From Spyradocola sp050942925 (GTDB lineage Bacteria > Bacillota > Clostridia > Christensenellales > UBA1750), in contig JBMNOF010000097.1 of NCBI GenBank assembly GCA_050942925.1, positions 1 through 7,084 on the forward strand: 7,084 nucleotides of DNA. Direction: 5' to 3'. Shown here piece after piece: positions 5,076-7,084 of this stretch (within the stretch, counting starts at the first letter, position 1; each line of letters starts with the position of its first letter). The notes beneath the pieces are model-generated. The model saw only the letters and a list, made by a program, of their open reading frames with translations. It had not been told where the DNA came from and searched no databases. The position numbers and the translations under genes were made by a program.

Positions 5076-7034
5076 ATGCAAGACAACCAGCAGCGGCCCG
5101 AGGAACAGACACAGGAGAACCTCAGCGAGCAGGCGCGGATCCGCCGCGAAAAGCTCGCTGCGCTCCAGCGCGCGGGCAAGGACCCCTACCACATCACGCG
5201 CTTTGACCGCACCCATCTTTCCGCACAGATCCTGCGCGATTTTGATGCGCTGGAGGGCAAGGAGGTCACCGTCGCCGGGCGCATGATGTCCCGCCGCATC
5301 ATGGGAAAGGCGTCCTTTGCGCACATTCAGGACGGCGCAGGCCAGATTCAGGTTTACGTCCGCCGCGAGGACGTGGGGGAGGATGCGTACGCGGCCTTTA
5401 AGTCCTTTGACATCGGCGACATCCTCGGCGTCTGCGGCACGGCTTTCCGCACGAAGACCGGCGAAATTTCCCTGCACGCCACGTCCGTTCAGTTGCTGAG
5501 CAAGTCCCTACTTCCCCTGCCGGAGAAGTACCACGGCCTCAAGGACAACGACCTGCGCTACCGGCAGCGCTATGTCGACCTCTTCATGAATCCGGAGGTC
5601 AAGGACGTCTTCGTCAAGCGCAGCCGCATCCTGTCGGAAATTCGCGCCTACCTGGACGGCAAGGGATTCCTCGAGGTGGACACCCCCATTCTTCTGCCGA
5701 TTGAGATCGGCGCCTCGGCCCGTCCCTTTGTCACCCACCACAACACGCTGGACATGGATATGTACCTGCGCATCGAGACGGAGCTCAACCTCAAGCGCTT
5801 GATCGTGGGCGGCATGGAGCGCGTTTACGAAGTGGGCCGCATCTTCCGCAACGAGGGCATGGACACCCGCCACAATCCGGAGTTCACCACGGTGGAGCTC
5901 TATCAGGCCTATACGGACTACAAGGGCATGATGGACCTGGTCGAAGAGCTGTACATCCGCTTGGCCAAGGCGATCTGCGGCGACACGCACATCACCTACC
6001 AGGGACAGGCGCTCGACATGGGCCATTGGGAGCGCTTGACCATGGTCGAGGCGGTCAAGAAGTATTCGGGCTGCGACTATGCCGACTGGAAGACGGATGC
6101 GGACGCCCGCGCCGCGGCGAAGGCCAAGCATGTCGAAGTTCCTGCGGATGCGACGCGCGGCACGGTGCTGGCAGAGTTCTTCGACGCGTTTGTCGAGGAA
6201 AACCTCATCCAGCCGACCTTTATCTACGATTATCCGGTGGAAAACAGCCCGCTGGCCAAGCGCAAGCCGGACAATCCCGCCTTTACCGAGCGGTTTGAAT
6301 ACTTCATCTGCGGCTGTGAGTACGGCAATGCCTTCTCCGAGCTCAACGACCCGATCGACCAAAAGGCGCGCTTCGTGCGGCAGGTCGAGAAAAAGCGCGA
6401 GGAGAACCCCAATACCACCGCGCAGGTGGACGAGGACTTTGTCACGGCTTTGGAGTACGGCATGCCGCCCACCGGCGGCCTGGGCTTTGGCCTGGACCGT
6501 CTGGTCATGCTGCTGACGGATTCCGCTTCGATCCGCGACGTCCTCCTCTTCCCCACGATGAAACCCCTGGACAAGAAGGAGGCGCGCCCGGCTGCGGAGG
6601 CCGATGCGGGCGCAGAAAAGGCCGCGGAAAGCGCGCCGGCCCCGGCACCCGAACCCATCGATTTTTCCAAGGTCGAGATCGAGCCGCTCTTCCAGGACTT
6701 TGTGGATTTTGAAACCTTTAGCAAGTCCGACTTCCGCGCGGTCAAGGTAAAGGAATGCTCGGCCGTTCCCAAGTCCAAGAAACTGCTGAAGTTCGTCCTG
6801 GACGACGGCACGGGCGAGGACCGCGTGATTCTGAGCGGCATCCACGAGTTCTACGAACCGGAGACGCTCGTGGGAAAGACCTGCATCGCCATTTTGAACC
6901 TTCCCCCGCGCAAGATGATGGGCATTGACTCTTGCGGCATGCTCATCAGCGCTCTGCACCAGGAAGAGGGCGCCGAAAAGCTCCATCTCCTGATGGTGGA
7001 CGATCACATCCCCGCGGGTGCAAAGCTGTACTGA
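5076..7034 (+). CDS. lysS: Lysine--tRNA ligase (class II) with C-terminal tRNA-binding domain
   Basis: A 652-residue class II lysyl-tRNA synthetase, about 150 longer than the usual 500. The enzyme charges tRNA-Lys with lysine in the cytoplasm. After a polar N-terminus comes the OB-fold anticodon-binding domain (about 60-165), then the catalytic domain: motif 1 around 198-204 (FLEVDTP), motif 2 at 255-270 (RIFRNEGMDTRHNPEF), the ENSPLAKRK loop, NAFSELND (418-425) and motif 3 at 468-475 (GLGFGLDR). A low-complexity Ala/Glu/Pro linker (about 500-527) leads to residues 528-652, which match the Trbp111/MetRS C-terminal tRNA-binding OB fold (FSKSDFRAVKVKE, PPRKMMGIDSCGM). Such a domain is typical of MetRS and is here joined to LysRS, probably improving tRNA capture (inference). 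It follows greA by 36 nt with only a weak purine-rich ribosome site (5056-5067), so it is probably co-transcribed. Confidence 0.96.
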   Translation: MQDNQQRPEEQTQENLSEQARIRREKLAALQRAGKDPYHITRFDRTHLSAQILRDFDALEGKEVTVAGRMMSRRIMGKASFAHIQDGAGQIQVYVRREDVGEDAYAAFKSFDIGDILGVCGTAFRTKTGEISLHATSVQLLSKSLLPLPEKYHGLKDNDLRYRQRYVDLFMNPEVKDVFVKRSRILSEIRAYLDGKGFLEVDTPILLPIEIGASARPFVTHHNTLDMDMYLRIETELNLKRLIVGGMERVYEVGRIFRNEGMDTRHNPEFTTVELYQAYTDYKGMMDLVEELYIRLAKAICGDTHITYQGQALDMGHWERLTMVEAVKKYSGCDYADWKTDADARAAAKAKHVEVPADATRGTVLAEFFDAFVEENLIQPTFIYDYPVENSPLAKRKPDNPAFTERFEYFICGCEYGNAFSELNDPIDQKARFVRQVEKKREENPNTTAQVDEDFVTALEYGMPPTGGLGFGLDRLVMLLTDSASIRDVLLFPTMKPLDKKEARPAAEADAGAEKAAESAPAPAPEPIDFSKVEIEPLFQDFVDFETFSKSDFRAVKVKECSAVPKSKKLLKFVLDDGTGEDRVILSGIHEFYEPETLVGKTCIAILNLPPRKMMGIDSCGMLISALHQEEGAEKLHLLMVDDHIPAGAKLY

Positions 7035-7048
7035 GCAAAACAACGTTT

Positions 7049-7084
7049 ACGCCGAATCCTCTCCAAGGAGAGGATTCGGCGTTT
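7049..7084 (+). terminator. Intrinsic terminator of greA-lysS (T-run cut by window end)
   Basis: GCCGAATCCTCTCC (7051-7064) pairs perfectly with GGAGAGGATTCGGC (7067-7080), extended by two more pairs outside (7049-7050 with 7081-7082), and is followed by TTT at the window end. The loop is AA plus whatever closing pairs open. It starts 14 nt after the lysS stop. Confidence 0.88.

Noticed and set aside
5508..7043. Long minus-strand open frame of 511 codons opposite lysS, and a similar one (4533-5477) opposite greA and the start of lysS.
   Set aside because: Both lie opposite clearly identified housekeeping genes, show no recognisable domain and look like composition artefacts.
1..7084. CRISPR arrays, insertion sequences, tRNA genes, attachment sites.
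   Set aside because: No spaced direct repeats, transposase-like proteins, terminal inverted repeats or tRNA cloverleaf sequences were recognised by eye in the window.

Overview
The window looks like chromosome of a GC-rich member of the Firmicutes, most likely Clostridia. The reasons are strong Shine-Dalgarno sites, sigma-A type promoters, the greA-lysS gene pair and a lysyl-tRNA synthetase carrying an extra C-terminal tRNA-binding domain. The genus cannot be named from the sequence alone. Six protein genes are supported: four on the minus strand on the left and two on the plus strand on the right. They are separated by a divergent promoter region at about 4217-4553.

Left edge (1-223): there is no protein gene. 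A strong minus-strand promoter (ideal -35, 17-bp spacer, TG-extended -10, A/T-rich upstream tract, probable G start) fires out of the window. It is followed by a leader with a hairpin at +1 and a phrase resembling Firmicutes rRNA leaders, so an rRNA operon may begin just beyond the left edge. A strong terminator at 186-224 closes the minus-strand gene block.

Minus-strand block (224-4216), in order of transcription: rlmI (23S rRNA cytosine methyltransferase, 388 aa); an ibrA-like PP-loop/PAPS-reductase-family protein (444 aa); an ibrB-like ParB/sulfiredoxin-fold protein (182 aa) overlapping ibrA by 14 nt; and a single-pass membrane protein (241 aa) with a solute-binding-like outer domain. No clear terminator separates these genes, but ibrA and the membrane protein each have their own promoter, and the two promoters share an identical 12-bp extended -10 sequence. 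The ibrA/ibrB pair is the accessory part of the window and its biochemical role is unknown.

Plus-strand block (4368-7084): a consensus promoter drives greA (transcript-cleavage factor) after a leader of about 150 nt, then lysS 36 nt downstream, ending in a strong hairpin terminator cut by the window edge. These are housekeeping genes of transcription and translation. LysRS is extended at its C terminus by a Trbp111/MetG-type domain.
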